The notes: a model not told the origin generated them from the sequence alone. Shown: positions 48,585 to 58,920, numbered from the stretch's first letter. The stretch: DNA of 64,000 nt from Ferrovibrio terrae (GCF_007197755.1 NZ_CP041636.1:3446001-3510000); one strand, 5' to 3'. Numbers and translations are program-made.

Positions 48585-48613
48585 TTGAGAACATATTGGC
48601 AACATGCTATAAT
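48585..48613 (+). promoter_or_regulatory. Sigma-70-type promoter with extended -10
   Basis: TTGAGA (48585–48590) and TATAAT (48608–48613) are 17 bases apart, and a TGC precedes the -10 box. The surrounding 80 bases are AT-rich. It reads into the oxygenase-like gene whose ATG is at 48659. Confidence 0.75.
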
Positions 48614-48658
48614 TCACGTCTATATTAAGCAAAATCAATAACTTGATTGGTATTCGCA

Positions 48659-49552
48659 ATGATCCAGACCTCGATCATTCCTGACCATCAAACCGTCTTC
48701 GGTCATCTGAGCAGCCGGTTTGATCTCGAGGCCGCGATGCAGCCCCTTCTCGGGCGGACCCCGACACTGCAGCGCTACGATCTGTCGCTCGACCTGCCGA
48801 CACTGGAAACCGCCTGCCGCGAGGTGATCGGTCACCATGGCCTGCGCGGCTTCCGCAACACGGCCGACGATGTCGCCAGCCCGGCCTATGGTTCGCTGTC
48901 GCTGACCTGCAATCCCGATGTCGCCGGTGATCCGCACAGCGCCACGCTGGGCTCAGCTCACTTGCGCAATGGCCAGTATTTCTACGGCACCAGGGATACG
49001 CAGGCGCAGATGCCGAAGCTGAAAGGCGACTATTACGACAGCTATGGCTTTCGCCAGCTCACGCCGGCCGCCAACCATGGTGCGCTGGGTGAGCTGCTGC
49101 GCGGCTTCACCCTGCCGGTGATCCGCTCGCGCCTCAGCGTGATTCCGGGCGACAATCCGGAAGCGTTGAAGGACAGCTACGGCTGGCACCGCGATGAAAA
49201 CATCTTCCACAATCTGCGGATCAACATTCCGGTCTGGACGGCGCCGGAATACCTGCTGGAAATCGAGGCCATGCTGCCGCAGCCCGAAGCCGGCTCGGCC
49301 ACCGCACAGCGCCATCACCTGCGGCGCGGGTTTGCCTGGTCATGGGATACCAATCAGCCGCATCGCGTCTTCGCCAGAGGACTGACCGCGCAGTCGCGCT
49401 GCCATCTCGTGATCGGTCTGGCGCCATGGTTCGACTACGATGCTGCGAATGATGCCTGGTCACCCAACCAGTGGTTCGGGCGCGTGCACCCGCATGATCT
49501 GGTCGCCGATGGGCTGGCGCATCCGCTGATCCGCGCTGGCAGGCGCAGTTAG
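48659..49552 (+). CDS. Putative Fe(II)/2-oxoglutarate-type oxygenase, asparaginyl hydroxylase-like
   Basis: The 297-residue protein has a likely metal triad: H177 and D179 in YGWHRDEN and H235 in TNQPHRVF. An Arg and His in SRCHLVIGL about 13 residues later could bind the co-substrate. The layout resembles aspartyl/asparaginyl beta-hydroxylases. The substrate is unknown. I chose the ATG at 48659 over a TTG at 48647. A strong promoter precedes it, and it stands alone, convergent with the CorA gene by one base. Confidence 0.65.
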   Translation: MIQTSIIPDHQTVFGHLSSRFDLEAAMQPLLGRTPTLQRYDLSLDLPTLETACREVIGHHGLRGFRNTADDVASPAYGSLSLTCNPDVAGDPHSATLGSAHLRNGQYFYGTRDTQAQMPKLKGDYYDSYGFRQLTPAANHGALGELLRGFTLPVIRSRLSVIPGDNPEALKDSYGWHRDENIFHNLRINIPVWTAPEYLLEIEAMLPQPEAGSATAQRHHLRRGFAWSWDTNQPHRVFARGLTAQSRCHLVIGLAPWFDYDAANDAWSPNQWFGRVHPHDLVADGLAHPLIRAGRRS

Positions 49553-49553
49553 A

Positions 49554-50558
49554 TCAGAGCCACTTCATCTTGCGCAGCAGCGCCACTTCGGCGACCAGCA
49601 ACCCAAGCGTGATCCCGCACACCGCTGCAAAGGCCCAAGGCTCGTCGGCAAAGGGAATGCCGGCGACATTCACGCCGAGCAGACCGGCGATCAGGCTGGG
49701 CGGCAGCAGGATGGCGGTCAGCGCGGTCAGGCGATTGGTGGTCGCAGCAATCTGCTCGCTCATCAGCGTGGTCAGGTCTTCATGCAGGATGGTGAGGCGA
49801 TCGCGCAGTGAATCCAGCGTTTCCACGCTGCGCAACACTTTATCGGTAAGCTCGCGCAGGCGCTGGCGGTCACGCGGCGAAATCCAGTTGCCGGTCGCGC
49901 CCTGCAGGCGGAACATCGCTTCGCGTTGCGGCGCCATATAGCGGCGCAACGAAATCACGCGCCGCCGCATGTCGCTGAGTTCGCCACGCGCTTCGCGCAC
50001 GTCGCATTCTTCGATCTGATGATCGAAGGCATCCACTTCGTCCTCAAGCTGCTCAAGCACCGGTTCGATATACTTGAAGACGCGACGGGCGACCTTGGTC
50101 AGCAGATGCCCGATATGCAGCGGCCCCTGCCCCTCACCCAGGTCTTCGCGGATATCGCGCAAAGCGTGCAGGTAATGATCCTTGTCGCGCAGCGAGATCA
50201 TGCGATGCTCGTCGGCCCAGAAATGAATCGGCACCAGATCGAGCGTATTCTCATGCGGATCGCGATTGACGCCGCGCAGCACGGCAATCAGGCCGGTATT
50301 GGTTTCCTGAACGCGCGGCCGCGACTCTTCGGCCAGCAGCGCGTCACAGACCACCATGTCCAGGCCGCTTTCTTCACGCAACCACTTGGCCGTGGTCGGA
50401 TCGTCGCGTTCCAGATGCACCCAGAGTGCTCCCTGGGCTGGTCGCCACCGCCGGATTTCATCCCAGCCAATCTCGCGCGCGCCGCCAGAGCCATCCAGAA
50501 TCATGGCGAAGCGCAGGCCGGGCTGCTGGCCGTAAATCAATCCGCGCTGCTGGTCCAT
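49554..50558 (-). CDS. CorA/ZntB-family divalent cation transporter
   Basis: The 334-residue protein has a long cytoplasmic N-terminal funnel domain (about 1–270) and two C-terminal membrane helices. The pore motif reads GVNVAGIP instead of the CorA GMN, which points to the ZntB branch (zinc or proton-coupled cation uptake). The funnel contains the typical long helix KVLRSVETLDSLRDRLTILHED-like segment. The start is the ATG at 50558. It lies close to the Mo-enzyme gene on the same strand. Confidence 0.85.
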   Translation of the reverse strand: MDQQRGLIYGQQPGLRFAMILDGSGGAREIGWDEIRRWRPAQGALWVHLERDDPTTAKWLREESGLDMVVCDALLAEESRPRVQETNTGLIAVLRGVNRDPHENTLDLVPIHFWADEHRMISLRDKDHYLHALRDIREDLGEGQGPLHIGHLLTKVARRVFKYIEPVLEQLEDEVDAFDHQIEECDVREARGELSDMRRRVISLRRYMAPQREAMFRLQGATGNWISPRDRQRLRELTDKVLRSVETLDSLRDRLTILHEDLTTLMSEQIAATTNRLTALTAILLPPSLIAGLLGVNVAGIPFADEPWAFAAVCGITLGLLVAEVALLRKMKWL

Positions 50559-50588
50559 GCGTCCCCCGACTACACAAACTGGCCGGCC

Positions 50589-51260
50589 TCAGCCGTACCG
50601 CTCTTCTTTCCACGGGTTGCCGGTATTGTGATAGCCGCGCACTTCCCAATAGCCCGGCGCATCGCGATCCAGAAACGCGATATGCTTAACCCACTTGGCG
50701 GATTTCCAGAAATAGAATTGCGGCATCACGATCCGCACCGGTCCGCCATGCTCGCGGGTCAGCGGTCCACCTTCCCAGGAATGCGCCAGCAGCACGTCCG
50801 CGGCGGAAAACATTTCCAGCGTCACATTGGTGGCATAGCCGTCATAGGACTGAAACACGACATGCTTCACTTCGGGCCGGGGCCGCACGGCCTTGAGGAA
50901 GTCGCGCGCCAGCACGCCCGACCACTTGTTGTCGTAGCGCGACCAGGCGGTGACGCAATGAATGTCCGAGACCGTGTCGCTCTGCGGCAGGTCGAGGAAA
51001 TCATTCCAGTTCAGCTTGAGCGGCTTTTCCACCAGGCCACCGACCGTGAGCTGCCAGCGATCCAGCAGGATGTTGGGCTGCACGCCGAGATCGAGCACCG
51101 GCCAGTCGCGCGTCAGGCGCTGGCCCGGCGGCAAGCGGCGCTTGTCGGGTGACGAGGCCTCGCCGGTCAGCAGCCGGCCATCCTTGGCCCATTGCTGTTT
51201 GGAGGCGATCAGCTTGTCCTTGATCTGGCCGAGCAGTCCGGGCTTGTAGTCGTCGCTCAT
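50589..51260 (-). CDS. Sulfite oxidase-like molybdopterin oxidoreductase
   Basis: The 223-residue protein has only the molybdopterin-binding domain of the sulfite oxidase family. The Mo-ligand cysteine is in DIHCVTAWSRYDNKWSG, and the RIVMPQFYFWKSAKWV region is typical of short bacterial members. No signal peptide is seen, so it is probably cytoplasmic. It could reduce oxidised metabolites; no substrate is known for most relatives. GGAGG lies seven bases before the ATG at 51260. Confidence 0.85.
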   Translation of the reverse strand: MSDDYKPGLLGQIKDKLIASKQQWAKDGRLLTGEASSPDKRRLPPGQRLTRDWPVLDLGVQPNILLDRWQLTVGGLVEKPLKLNWNDFLDLPQSDTVSDIHCVTAWSRYDNKWSGVLARDFLKAVRPRPEVKHVVFQSYDGYATNVTLEMFSAADVLLAHSWEGGPLTREHGGPVRIVMPQFYFWKSAKWVKHIAFLDRDAPGYWEVRGYHNTGNPWKEERYG

Positions 51261-51293
51261 CACTTGCCTCCGTCTGCCCGCCAAGAGGGCCGG

Positions 51294-51755
51294 CTAGTCC
51301 TTGGTCTTCAGCAGCCGGTGCTGCTCGCGCTTCCAGTCGCGCTCTTTCTCGGACGCACGCTTGTCATGCAGCTTCTTGCCGCGTGCCAGCGCGATCTTCA
51401 CCTTGGCGCGGCCACGTTCGTCGAAATATATGGTCAGCGGCACCAAAGTCACGCCGCCGCGCTGCAGGGCGCCGATCAGCTTGTCGATCTCGCGATGCTT
51501 GAGCAGCAGCTTGCGATGACGCCGCGGTTCGTGATTGAAGCGGTTGGCGCCATGAAACTCGGGAATATGCGAGTTGATCAGCCAGATTTCGCCGCCCTGT
51601 TCGGCAGCGTAGGCATCCTGGATGCTGGCGCGACCATCGCGCAGACTCTTCACCTCCGAGCCGACCAGAACCACGCCGGCGTCGTAGGTGTCATCCAGAT
51701 GAAAGTCGTAGCGCGCCCGGCGGTTTTCGGCCACCGTGCGCGGTTGCTGCGGCAT
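51294..51755 (-). CDS. smpB: SsrA-binding protein
   Basis: SmpB binds tmRNA and rescues stalled ribosomes. The core [29 protein letters not shown]-like region (about 13–41), INSHIPEF and the C-terminal [18 protein letters not shown] tail, needed for decoding-centre binding, are all present. It has 153 residues. It lies six bases after dapA, the usual neighbour in alphaproteobacteria. The tmRNA gene is not in the window. Confidence 0.96.
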   Translation of the reverse strand: MPQQPRTVAENRRARYDFHLDDTYDAGVVLVGSEVKSLRDGRASIQDAYAAEQGGEIWLINSHIPEFHGANRFNHEPRRHRKLLLKHREIDKLIGALQRGGVTLVPLTIYFDERGRAKVKIALARGKKLHDKRASEKERDWKREQHRLLKTKD

Positions 51756-51761
51756 GAAGAG

Positions 51762-52697
51762 CTACTTCTTCTTTTTCTTGCCGCCCTTGGCCTTGGCAGC
51801 GGACTTGCCACCCTTGGCCTTCGGACCGACAAGACCGAGCTGCTTGACCAATGCCTTGACGCGATCGGTTGTCGCCTTGGACGGCCGTGCCATCGGCAGA
51901 CGCACCTCGTCGGAGCAGATGCCCAGCATCGCAGCCGCATATTTCACCGGGCCCGGGCTGGGCTCGGCGAACAAAGCCTTGTGCAGCGGCATCAGCTTTT
52001 CCTGGATCGCCAGCGCCTTGGCCTGTTCACCGGCGAGACTGGCTTCCTGCATCTGCGACACCAGCCTGGGCGCGATATTGCCGGTCACCGAAATACAGCC
52101 GGTGCCGCCATGGGTATTGAACCCCAGCGCGGTGGTGTCGTCGCCATCCAGCTGGCAGAATTTCGTGCCCGATGCGATACGCTGCAGCAGCGGACGCTCC
52201 AGGTTGCCGGTGGCGTCCTTGACGCCACGGATGCGCGGCAACTTCGATAGCGCGGCCATGGTCTCGACCGACATGTCGATGATGCAGCGTGGCGGGATGT
52301 TGTAGATGAAGATCGGAATCTTGGTCGCGTCGTGGATCGCCTTGTAATGGGCGTACAGTCCAGCTTGGCTGGGCTTGTTGTAGTACGGCGTCACGATGAG
52401 TGCGGCATCGGCTCCGGCTTCCTGGGCATGCTGGGTCAGCTCGATCGCCTCGTCGGTCGAGTTCGAACCGGTACCGGCCATCACCGGAACGCGGCCGTGC
52501 GCCACCTCGATGCAGATTTCCACCACGCGCTTATGCTCGTCATGGCTCAGTGTCGGGGATTCGCCCGTGGTGCCGACCGGCACCAGGCCGTGCGTACCCT
52601 GGGCAATCTGCCATTCGACGAAATCGCCGAACGCTTTCTCGTCCACCTGCCCCTTTTTGAACGGGGTGATGAGTGCGACGAAAGAGCCCTTGAACAT
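51762..52697 (-). CDS. dapA: 4-hydroxy-tetrahydrodipicolinate synthase with a lysine-rich tail
   Basis: DapA condenses pyruvate and aspartate semialdehyde in lysine and peptidoglycan-precursor synthesis. The Schiff-base lysine is in RGVKDATG, the catalytic tyrosine in TPYYNKP, and GTTGESPTL is conserved. From the ATG at 52697, with AAGGA six to seven bases upstream, it has 311 residues; about 20 of these form an extra Lys/Gly/Ala-rich C-terminal tail ending GGKKKKK. Family members usually end before this. Confidence 0.94.
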   Translation of the reverse strand: MFKGSFVALITPFKKGQVDEKAFGDFVEWQIAQGTHGLVPVGTTGESPTLSHDEHKRVVEICIEVAHGRVPVMAGTGSNSTDEAIELTQHAQEAGADAALIVTPYYNKPSQAGLYAHYKAIHDATKIPIFIYNIPPRCIIDMSVETMAALSKLPRIRGVKDATGNLERPLLQRIASGTKFCQLDGDDTTALGFNTHGGTGCISVTGNIAPRLVSQMQEASLAGEQAKALAIQEKLMPLHKALFAEPSPGPVKYAAAMLGICSDEVRLPMARPSKATTDRVKALVKQLGLVGPKAKGGKSAAKAKGGKKKKK

Positions 52698-52837
52698 GGT
52701 GGTTCCTTTACCTTTGCGCGTTACGAAACGGGTTGCCGCGACCTTACTCGCGCCGGCAGCCCCAAACAAGGGCAAGCCGAGCTTTTGCGCCGGTCGGCTG
52801 GCTGCTATCATCCATTTGGATTTGCGAGAGATTCGCC

Positions 52838-55015
52838 GTGCCGCTGCATTGTATCGATTGTCCCTCTGGTCGCTCGCGCCCCAATCTCAATTGGGGCCTG
52901 ATGGCAGCCCTGCTTGCCGGGCTGTGCCTTGTCGGAATCGCTCCGGCCATCGCCCGCCAGCCGGTTCCGGAAACCAAACCCGCCCCGGAACTGGCCTCAA
53001 GCAGCACGGCTGCTCCGGTACCTTTGGCCAAGCCGCGACGCGGCACACCGCCGGCACGGCCCGAGCAGACCCGCCTGCCGGCCCAGCATGAAATCCTCAG
53101 CGCCACCGATCGCGAGATCGGACGTAAAGCCCTGCAGGAGGCCGCCGCCTTCCGCTTCGACGCCGCGCGGCGCATAGCCGCCACGGCCAGGGAGCCGATG
53201 ATCGCCCAGCTGACCCGCTGGCTCTGGCTGCAGACCGCGAACAGCGGCGCCAGCTTCGAGGAGATCACCCAGTTCATCAGTACCAAGCCCGACTGGCCGG
53301 CCCGCGAAGCGCTGCTGCGCCGTGCCGAGGAAGCCATTGACGGTGCCACGCCCGAGGGCCGCGTCCTCGCCTGGTTCGACACGCATCCGCCGGAAACCGG
53401 CCTCGGCCTGCTGCGGCTGGGCGAAACGCTGTTGCGACTTGGCCGAGAGAAGGATGCCTTTCCGGTCATGCGGCGCGCCTGGGTCGACGGAAACCTGTCG
53501 CAGCGCGACGAGAAGGTGCTGTGGAACGAATTCGGCAACCGCTTCACGCTGGCCGATCATGCCGCGCGCGCTGATCGCCTGCTGTGGGATGGCAATATCG
53601 AGGCCGCGCGCCGCATGCTGCCGCGCCTCGGCGAAGAGGCCCGTCAACTGGCCGAAACCCGTATCGCGCTGGCCAACAACGTGCCGGGCGCCGAAAAGAT
53701 GGTGACCGCCCTGCCCGCGCATCTGCGCGACGATGGCGGCCTCAATTACGACCGCATCCGCTGGCAGCGCAAGCGCGGCATGAGCGATGGCGTCGAAGCC
53801 CTGCTCTACAACGCTCCGGATGATCTCGGCCGCGCCGAGAAATGGTGGGTTGAACGTCATTTCCGCGCCCGCAAGGCGATGGCCGAAGGCCGCATCTCGG
53901 AAGCTTATCGTCTGGCTGCCGGTCATGGCGTATCGGGCGGCGCCGCGATGGCCGAGGCCGAATGGCTGGCCGGCTGGATCGCGCTGCGCCTGCTGCAGGA
54001 GCCCAGAGCTGCACTGAAGCATTTCACCACCCTGCAGGACGCCGTGCGCTTTCCGGTCAGCCAGTCGCGTGCCGCCTACTGGCTCGGCCGCACCCACATG
54101 GCATTGGGCGATACCGAACGGGCGCGCCAGTCGTATGCCCAGGCGGCACTGCATGGCACCACCTTCTATGGCCAGCTGGCCGCCCATGAGCTCAACCCCA
54201 AACAGACACTCGACCTCCCGGATGCGATCCAGCCTACGGCAGAGCAGGCGCGCCAGTTCCAGCGCCGTGAAGTGGTGCGGGCGTCGCAGATCCTGGTCGA
54301 ACTCGATCAGGAAGAGCGACTCCGCCCCTTCATCATGCGTCTGGCCATCACCGCAGTGACGCCGGAAGAGCACAAACTGGTCGCGCAGCTCGCGCGCAAC
54401 CTGCGCCGTGTCGATCTCGCGGTGGCATCCAGCAAGCGTTCCGCACGTCAGGGCATCATCCTGCTGCATGAGGCTTTTCCGCTGGTCGAACCGATGCTCC
54501 GCGTCGATGAACCGGAAACCGCCCTGGTGCTGGCATTGTCACGGCAGGAAAGCGAATTCAACCAAACCGCCGTTTCGCCGGCTGGCGCGCGTGGCCTGAT
54601 GCAGCTGATGCCAGCTACCGCCAAGGGCGTGGCCAAGGAACTCAAGCTCGGTTTCGATCAGGGCCAGCTGACGCAGAATGCCGGCTACAACGTGCAACTC
54701 GGCTCGCATTACCTGAAAGGCCTGTTGCGCAACTGGGACAACAACTTCGTCCTGGCACTGGCTGGTTACAATGCCGGCGAGGCGCGCGTGCGCCGCTGGA
54801 TCCAGGATTGGGGCGATCCGCGGCAGGCGAATGTCGACGTGATCGACTGGATCGAACTGATTCCCTTCTCCGAAACCCGCAATTATGTGCAGCGGGTGCT
54901 GGAAAGCGTGCAGGTCTATCGCCATCTCCTGCATAACCAGCCGGGGACAGTGGACCGTATCTACATCGACATGCGCGGCACGCCTCGGCAAGCCTGCAGC
55001 ACACCATCCTGTTGA
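52838..55015 (+). CDS. Soluble lytic murein transglycosylase (SLT family)
   Basis: The 725-residue periplasmic enzyme cleaves peptidoglycan glycan strands to anhydromuropeptides. A signal-type hydrophobic segment ([18 protein letters not shown]) is followed by a Pro-rich linker, a long alpha-helical superhelix (about 80–560) and a C-terminal SLT domain. The catalytic glutamate is in SRQESEFN, with [10 protein letters not shown] and [15 protein letters not shown] downstream. I chose GTG at 52838 with GAGAG upstream; ATG at 52901 would begin the hydrophobic segment directly. The 140-bp gap to dapA holds both divergent promoters. Confidence 0.9.
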   Translation: MPLHCIDCPSGRSRPNLNWGLMAALLAGLCLVGIAPAIARQPVPETKPAPELASSSTAAPVPLAKPRRGTPPARPEQTRLPAQHEILSATDREIGRKALQEAAAFRFDAARRIAATAREPMIAQLTRWLWLQTANSGASFEEITQFISTKPDWPAREALLRRAEEAIDGATPEGRVLAWFDTHPPETGLGLLRLGETLLRLGREKDAFPVMRRAWVDGNLSQRDEKVLWNEFGNRFTLADHAARADRLLWDGNIEAARRMLPRLGEEARQLAETRIALANNVPGAEKMVTALPAHLRDDGGLNYDRIRWQRKRGMSDGVEALLYNAPDDLGRAEKWWVERHFRARKAMAEGRISEAYRLAAGHGVSGGAAMAEAEWLAGWIALRLLQEPRAALKHFTTLQDAVRFPVSQSRAAYWLGRTHMALGDTERARQSYAQAALHGTTFYGQLAAHELNPKQTLDLPDAIQPTAEQARQFQRREVVRASQILVELDQEERLRPFIMRLAITAVTPEEHKLVAQLARNLRRVDLAVASSKRSARQGIILLHEAFPLVEPMLRVDEPETALVLALSRQESEFNQTAVSPAGARGLMQLMPATAKGVAKELKLGFDQGQLTQNAGYNVQLGSHYLKGLLRNWDNNFVLALAGYNAGEARVRRWIQDWGDPRQANVDVIDWIELIPFSETRNYVQRVLESVQVYRHLLHNQPGTVDRIYIDMRGTPRQACSTPSC

Positions 55016-55036
55016 TCCAAGGGCCCTGCTGATCCG

Positions 55037-55723
55037 ATGACACGCGCTGAGGGAATCAAGGCCTGCCTGTTCGACGCTTACGGCACATTGTTCGATGTGA
55101 ATTTCGCCGCGCGCGCCCTGGCCGATGAACTGGGGCCGCACTGGCAGCCACTGGCCGAAACCTGGCGCGCCAAGCAGCTGAATTACTCCTGGCTGCGCAG
55201 CCTGATGGGCGCTCACGTCGATTTCCGGCAAGTTACCGCCGATGCCCTCGATTTCGCGCTGGAAGATCGCGGCCTGCAGGATGCCGGCCTGCGGCAGCGC
55301 CTGCTCGACCTGTACCTGAACCTCGCCTGCTATCCGGAAGTCCCGGCCATGCTGCAGCAGCTGAAGGACGCCGGCTTTGTCACCGGCATCCTGTCGAACG
55401 GCGCGCCCGCAATGCTGGAGGCAGCCTGCCGTTCGGCTGGCATCGATACGCTGATCGATCACCTGATCTCGGTGGAGGATGTTGGCATTTACAAGCCCGA
55501 CCCCCGCATCTATCGGCTGGCGATGGAAAAGCTCGTTCTGCCGGCACATGCCATTGCCTTCCACAGCAGCAACGGATGGGACATCCATGCCGGCAAGCGC
55601 GCCGGCTTTTACGCGATCTGGATCAACCGCAGCGGCCAGCCGGCCGAACGCCTGCCCAATCCACCCGATGTCGTGTTGCGCGGCCTGGCCGAGGTGCCGG
55701 GCATATTGGGTCCCGCCGCATGA
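55037..55723 (+). CDS. Haloacid dehalogenase type II
   Basis: This HAD-fold enzyme (228 residues) resembles L-2-haloacid dehalogenases, which hydrolyse 2-haloalkanoic acids. The nucleophile is D13 in FDAYGTLFDV; the second motif is ILSNGAP, the lysine motif is KPDPRIY, and SSNGWDIHAGKRAGF is the typical fourth region. The gene overlaps the next one by four bases (ATGA), so the two are coupled. The biological substrate may not be halogenated. Confidence 0.86.
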   Translation: MTRAEGIKACLFDAYGTLFDVNFAARALADELGPHWQPLAETWRAKQLNYSWLRSLMGAHVDFRQVTADALDFALEDRGLQDAGLRQRLLDLYLNLACYPEVPAMLQQLKDAGFVTGILSNGAPAMLEAACRSAGIDTLIDHLISVEDVGIYKPDPRIYRLAMEKLVLPAHAIAFHSSNGWDIHAGKRAGFYAIWINRSGQPAERLPNPPDVVLRGLAEVPGILGPAA

Positions 55724-56583
55724 TCGCCGAATTCCGCGAGAACCATTTCCATAGCCATGACGGCCTGCGGCTGTACTACCGCGATTACGGCGACCGCACA
55801 GGTCCACGCACGCCACTGCTCTGCCTGTCCGGCCTGACACGCAATTCAAACGACTTCCATGAATTCGCGCTGCGGCATGCGGCAACGCGGCGCGTGATCT
55901 GCCTCGACTATCGCGGCCGTGGTCGTTCCGCCCACGACCCGGACCCGATGCATTACGAAGTGCCGGTCTATCTGGACGACATCCAGCATCTTCTGGCGGT
56001 AACGCATATCCGCCGCGTGATCGTGACCGGCACATCGCTGGGCGGCATCATCGCCATGGCATTGGGCATGGTGATTCCCACGCTACTGGCCGGCGTGATC
56101 CTGAACGACATCGGCCCCGATGTAAAAGAAGACGGCCGCCAGCGGATTGCCGGTTATGTCGGCCAGGCCGTGCATGTGCCGGACTGGACCGCCGCCATCG
56201 CCCATATTCGTAAGGGGTATGGCGCGGCGTTCCCGGTGATGGACGATGCTGGCTGGAAACGCATCGCACGCGGCACCTTCATCGAGACGGCCGCCGGTAG
56301 AGGGCTTGCGCTGGCCTATGACCTGAATATTTCGGTGGCGCTGCGCGAACAGGCCAAGGTTGCACTGCCTGATCTGTGGCCGCTGTTCCGCAGCCTGCGC
56401 CCCCTGCCGGTGCTGGCCCTGCGCGGGGCGCTGTCGGATATCCTCACCGCCGATACCTTCATTCGCATGAAGCGCGAGCATGCCGGCATGATTGCCGTGA
56501 CCGTGCCCGATGTCGGCCACGTCCCGATGCTGGATGAACCGGCAGCCGAAACCGCCATCGATGCCTTTCTGGCAGACCTGTAA
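55720..56583 (+). CDS. Alpha/beta hydrolase
   Basis: The 287-residue protein has the nucleophile elbow GTSLGG (about residue 105) and a catalytic Asp/His region ending VPDVGHVPMLDEP. An early oxyanion segment (LCLSGLTRNSNDF) is present. The first step of an ester or lactone cleavage is likely, but the substrate is unknown. The ATG at 55720 overlaps the HAD gene stop. Confidence 0.87.
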   Translation: MIAEFRENHFHSHDGLRLYYRDYGDRTGPRTPLLCLSGLTRNSNDFHEFALRHAATRRVICLDYRGRGRSAHDPDPMHYEVPVYLDDIQHLLAVTHIRRVIVTGTSLGGIIAMALGMVIPTLLAGVILNDIGPDVKEDGRQRIAGYVGQAVHVPDWTAAIAHIRKGYGAAFPVMDDAGWKRIARGTFIETAAGRGLALAYDLNISVALREQAKVALPDLWPLFRSLRPLPVLALRGALSDILTADTFIRMKREHAGMIAVTVPDVGHVPMLDEPAAETAIDAFLADL

Positions 56584-56635
56584 CACAGCGGGACGCATGC
56601 TATAGTTCCGGCTCCCGTCCAACAGCGAGCCGAAC

Positions 56636-57643
56636 ATGAACGCGCCTGCAAAACTGCCTGCCCTGCCCACCGTCAGCGATGTCGAGGATGCCGCTCGCCA
56701 GCTGCGCGGCGTTGCCATCCGCACCCCGTTGCTGGAAAGCCAGTTCCTCAACGAGCGCCTGGGTGGCCGCCTGCTGATCAAGGCAGAACCGCTTCAGGTC
56801 AGCGGCTCATTCAAGTTCCGTGGCGCGTATAACCGGATCAGCCGGCTGAATGCCGAAGAACGCAAACGCGGCATCGTCGCCTTCTCGTCCGGCAATCACG
56901 CACAGGCCTGCGCTTGGGCTTCCAGGATCACCGGCACGCCGGCCGTGATCGTGATGCCGAGCGACGCGCCGAAGATCAAGATCAGCAACACCCGCGCCTA
57001 TGGCGCCGAGGTGGTGCTGTATGATCGCCACAAGGAAGATCGCGAAGCCATCGGCCGGCGCTATTCGGATGAGCGCGGCATGACACTCGTACCGCCGTTC
57101 AACGATCCCTATATCATCAGCGGCCAAGGCACTATCGGCCTGGAGATCGCCGCGCAATGCGCCGAGCGCGACATCAAGCCCGATGCCGTGCTGGCGCCGG
57201 CGTCTGGCGGCGGACTCATCTCCGGCATCTCGCTGGCAATCAAGGACCGCCTGCCGGGCACCGATGTCTACTGCGCCGAACCCGACCAGTTCGACGATAT
57301 CGATCTCTCGCTGAAGGCCGGCAAGATCGTTGATCATGCCGGCAAAGGCACAACCTTCTGCGATGCGCTGATGGCACCGCACCCGGGCGACATCACCTTC
57401 GGCGTGATGAGCCGTAACCTGAAAGGCGCGGTTTCCGCGACGGACGCCGAAGTCGAGATCGCCATGGCCACCGCTTTCAACTACTTCAAGCTCGTGGTCG
57501 AACCCGGTGGTGCGGCGGCTCTGGCCTCTGTGCTGAATGGCAAGGTGCCGTGCGCTAACCGCACGGTGGTCGTGGTCTGTTCGGGCGGAAATGTTGACTC
57601 CTCGCTTTACTCCGCCATCATCGCCCGCACGCCGCCGGTCTAA
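56636..57643 (+). CDS. Threonine/serine dehydratase-type PLP enzyme
   Basis: This fold-type II PLP enzyme (335 residues) is of the threonine ammonia-lyase/serine racemase group. The Schiff-base lysine is K60 in SGSFKFRGAYN, the phosphate loop is SGGGLISG near 190, and the C-terminal GGNVD region is normal. No regulatory ACT domain is present, so it is the catabolic rather than the feedback-controlled form. A TGC-TATAGT sequence at 56598–56606 could be its -10 region. A 3-hydroxyaspartate dehydratase role is possible. Confidence 0.87.
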   Translation: MNAPAKLPALPTVSDVEDAARQLRGVAIRTPLLESQFLNERLGGRLLIKAEPLQVSGSFKFRGAYNRISRLNAEERKRGIVAFSSGNHAQACAWASRITGTPAVIVMPSDAPKIKISNTRAYGAEVVLYDRHKEDREAIGRRYSDERGMTLVPPFNDPYIISGQGTIGLEIAAQCAERDIKPDAVLAPASGGGLISGISLAIKDRLPGTDVYCAEPDQFDDIDLSLKAGKIVDHAGKGTTFCDALMAPHPGDITFGVMSRNLKGAVSATDAEVEIAMATAFNYFKLVVEPGGAAALASVLNGKVPCANRTVVVVCSGGNVDSSLYSAIIARTPPV

Positions 57644-57693
57644 GCACTGGCGTCGTTTATTTCACTCGGCCGCGAGACCTTAGGGAGAGACAT

Positions 57694-58896
57694 ATGACCG
57701 AGGCATTCATCTGTGACGCCATTCGTACGCCGGTTGGCCGCTATGGCGGTTCGCTGTCAAGCGTACGCGCCGACGATCTCGGCGCCGTGCCAATCAAGGC
57801 ACTGATGCAGCGCAATCCGGCCGTCGACTGGGAAGCCATCGACGACGTGATCTATGGCTGCGCCAACCAGGCCGGCGAAGACAACCGCAATGTCGCCCGC
57901 ATGTCGCTGTTGCTGGCCGGTCTGCCCGAAAAGGTGTCGGGCGCGACGGTCAATCGTCTGTGTGGTTCCGGCCTGGAAGCTACCGGTGCAGGTGCCCGCG
58001 GCATCAAGACCGGCGAGTTCGATCTCGTTATCACCGGTGGCGTGGAAAGCATGAGCCGTGCCCCCTTCGTGATGGGCAAGGCCGAGAGCGCTTTCTCGCG
58101 CACCGCCGAAATCTATGACACCACCATCGGCTGGCGCTTCGTCAACAAGCTGATGAAGCAGAAGTTCGGTGTCGACTCCATGCCGGAGACGGCCGAGAAC
58201 GTCGCCGAGCAGTATCAGATCAATCGCGCCGACCAGGATGCGTTCGCGCTTCGCAGCCAGCAGCGTGCGCTGAGTGCGATCAAGCTCGGCCTGTTCGAGG
58301 CCGAGATCACCTCGGTGACGATCCCGAGCCGCAAGGGCGACCCGGTGGTCGTGGACCGCGACGAGCATCCGCGCGACACCTCCATCGAGGCACTGGCCAA
58401 GCTGCCGACGCCGTTCCGCCAGGGCGGCACGGTCACTGCCGGCAATGCCTCGGGCGTGAATGACGGCGCTGCCGCGCTGATCCTCGCGTCCGAAGCGGCC
58501 GCCAAGAAGCATGGCCTGACGCCGCGCGGCCGCGTGATCGCCACGGCGACCGCTGGCGTGGCGCCGCGCGTGATGGGCATCGGCCCCGTGCCCGCCACCG
58601 AGAAGGTGCTGGCCAAGGCCGGGCTTTCCATTCGTGACATGGACGTGATCGAGCTGAACGAAGCTTTCGCCGCCCAGGCGCTGGCCGTACTGCGCCAGCT
58701 CAACGTGCCGGACGATGCCACTTACGTGAATCCGAATGGCGGCGCGATTGCCATCGGCCATCCGCTCGGCATGAGCGGTGCCCGCCTCGTCACCACGGCG
58801 CTGAATCAGCTGGAACGCACCGGCGGCCGCTATGCGCTCTGCACGATGTGCATCGGCGTCGGCCAGGGCATCGCCATGGTGATCGAACGCGTCTGA
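57694..58896 (+). CDS. pcaF: 3-oxoadipyl-CoA/acetyl-CoA thiolase
   Basis: The 400-residue thiolase splits 3-oxoadipyl-CoA to succinyl-CoA and acetyl-CoA at the end of aromatic degradation. The segment GCANQAGEDNRNVARM is typical of PcaF. The acylated cysteine is C90 (NRLCGSG), and the active-site His and Cys lie in GHPLGMSG and LCTMCIGVGQG. AGGGAGA precedes the ATG. No other pca or paa genes are near. A general acetyl-CoA acyltransferase role is possible. Confidence 0.85.
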   Translation: MTEAFICDAIRTPVGRYGGSLSSVRADDLGAVPIKALMQRNPAVDWEAIDDVIYGCANQAGEDNRNVARMSLLLAGLPEKVSGATVNRLCGSGLEATGAGARGIKTGEFDLVITGGVESMSRAPFVMGKAESAFSRTAEIYDTTIGWRFVNKLMKQKFGVDSMPETAENVAEQYQINRADQDAFALRSQQRALSAIKLGLFEAEITSVTIPSRKGDPVVVDRDEHPRDTSIEALAKLPTPFRQGGTVTAGNASGVNDGAAALILASEAAAKKHGLTPRGRVIATATAGVAPRVMGIGPVPATEKVLAKAGLSIRDMDVIELNEAFAAQALAVLRQLNVPDDATYVNPNGGAIAIGHPLGMSGARLVTTALNQLERTGGRYALCTMCIGVGQGIAMVIERV

Positions 58897-58920
58897 GCAG
58901 CCATAGCTGCTGCAAAGCGA

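Noticed and set aside
52733-52837. N-terminal extension of the lytic transglycosylase
   Set aside because: The extra residues overlap the dapA promoter region and precede the signal segment; GTG at 52838 or ATG at 52901 are better starts.
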